A DNA stretch of 5,695 nt from an uncultured Fimbriimonadales bacterium (lineage in GTDB: Bacteria; Armatimonadota; Fimbriimonadia; Fimbriimonadales; GBS-DC): the NCBI GenBank assembly GCA_937925775.1, contig CALAMM010000048.1:1-5695 (forward strand), given 5' to 3'. The notes under the pieces were generated by a model. It made no database searches. It saw nothing but the letters and a program-made list of their open reading frames with translations, and was not told where the DNA came from. Positions 5,519-5,695 of this stretch are shown in pieces (the first letter of the stretch is position 1; each line of letters begins with the position of its first letter). A program made the translations under genes and the position numbers.

Positions 5519-5676
5519 GCTTGGACATTCTTGTCCAAGCATCGTTCGTCGGCGAGGACGCCCACTGTGGCTTGGACATTCTTGTCCAAGCACAGTTCGT
5601 CGGCGGGACGCCGATGCTACGACGCCAAGAAAGGCGTCGCACCCACAGCGCGTGGCTTGGACATTCTTGTCCAAGC
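5519..5676 (-). repeat. Palindromic repeat array upstream of the operon
   Basis: Three palindromes with arms GCTTGGAC and GTCCAAGC and loop ATTCTT lie at 5519-5540, 5570-5591 and 5655-5676, identical to two of the full copies of the left block 1 (59-80 and 97-118). A fourth at 5620-5639 has a different 7-bp stem (CGACGCC with GGCGTCG) and loop AAGAAA, in the opposite orientation. Spacers carry TTCGTCGGCG-rich sequence; in one of them CGGCG and CGCCG (5601-5613) can form a second small hairpin. Start-to-start distances are 51, 50 and 35 bp. The array is upstream of the minus-strand operon, and three of its four copies read AAGAAT on that operon's sense strand. Between 5439 and 5518 I see no gene, only possible decayed repeat material (GTCGCC...GACGCCC around 5495-5512). 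Confidence 0.88.
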
Positions 5677-5695
5677 ACAGTTCGTCGGCGGGACG
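5567..5695. repeat. 44-bp exact direct repeat pair
   Basis: Bases 5567-5610 are identical to 5652-5695, covering a palindrome plus the following CACAGTTCGTCGGCGGGACG. The offset is 85 bp and the second copy runs off the window end, so the array continues to the right. A related, imperfect copy covers 5516-5560. Confidence 0.88.

Noticed and set aside
5165..5678. Minus-strand open frames over the right array as genes
   Set aside because: They consist of repeat-derived peptides and overlap the clearly coding LolA-like gene in another frame; no ribosome site or recognisable domain.

Overview
This GC-rich bacterial window contains five complete protein-coding genes flanked at both ends by arrays of short palindromic repeats. 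I recognise no RNA gene, transposase or CRISPR array. The protein families and the repeat style (repeat-encoded spurious peptides such as TDKNV and RTRMSV) recall Armatimonadota or a related deep-branching, often thermophilic, phylum. That placement is a weak inference from memory, not something the sequence proves.

Layout. Bases 1-346 are non-coding and hold one partial and nine full 22-nt hairpin palindromes. The first block has its ATTCTT loop on the + strand. The second block has the reverse-complement loop AAGAAT on the + strand and leads directly into a + strand gene (373-1671) with a strong AGGAGG ribosome site. That gene encodes a group-3 (SigB/SigF/WhiG-like) sigma factor whose C-terminus carries a degenerate GGDEF domain. 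The GGDEF signature is replaced by GHASL, but the upstream RxxD (I-site-like) motif is kept. This is the most interesting item: it suggests a sigma factor that could sense cyclic di-GMP or a related ligand directly.

From 5415 down to 1674 a compact minus-strand gene set runs in this order: an exported LolA-like protein, an ABC-2-type transporter ATPase with no permease in the window, a PLP-dependent aromatic-L-amino-acid-type decarboxylase, and a sugar-phosphate isomerase/epimerase-like TIM-barrel protein. Gaps of 1, 8 and 37 bp and weak internal ribosome sites suggest one operon with translational coupling. The sigma gene and the last operon gene converge with only 2 bp between their stop codons and no visible terminator.

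The right end (5519-5695) again holds palindromes of the same family, including a 44-bp exact direct repeat. Across both ends the stem sequence varies with mostly compensating changes while the six-base loop keeps the pattern ARGAAW. Most copies have ARGAAW on the sense strand of the gene they precede. I see no evidence that the operon genes share one pathway; their association rests on position only.
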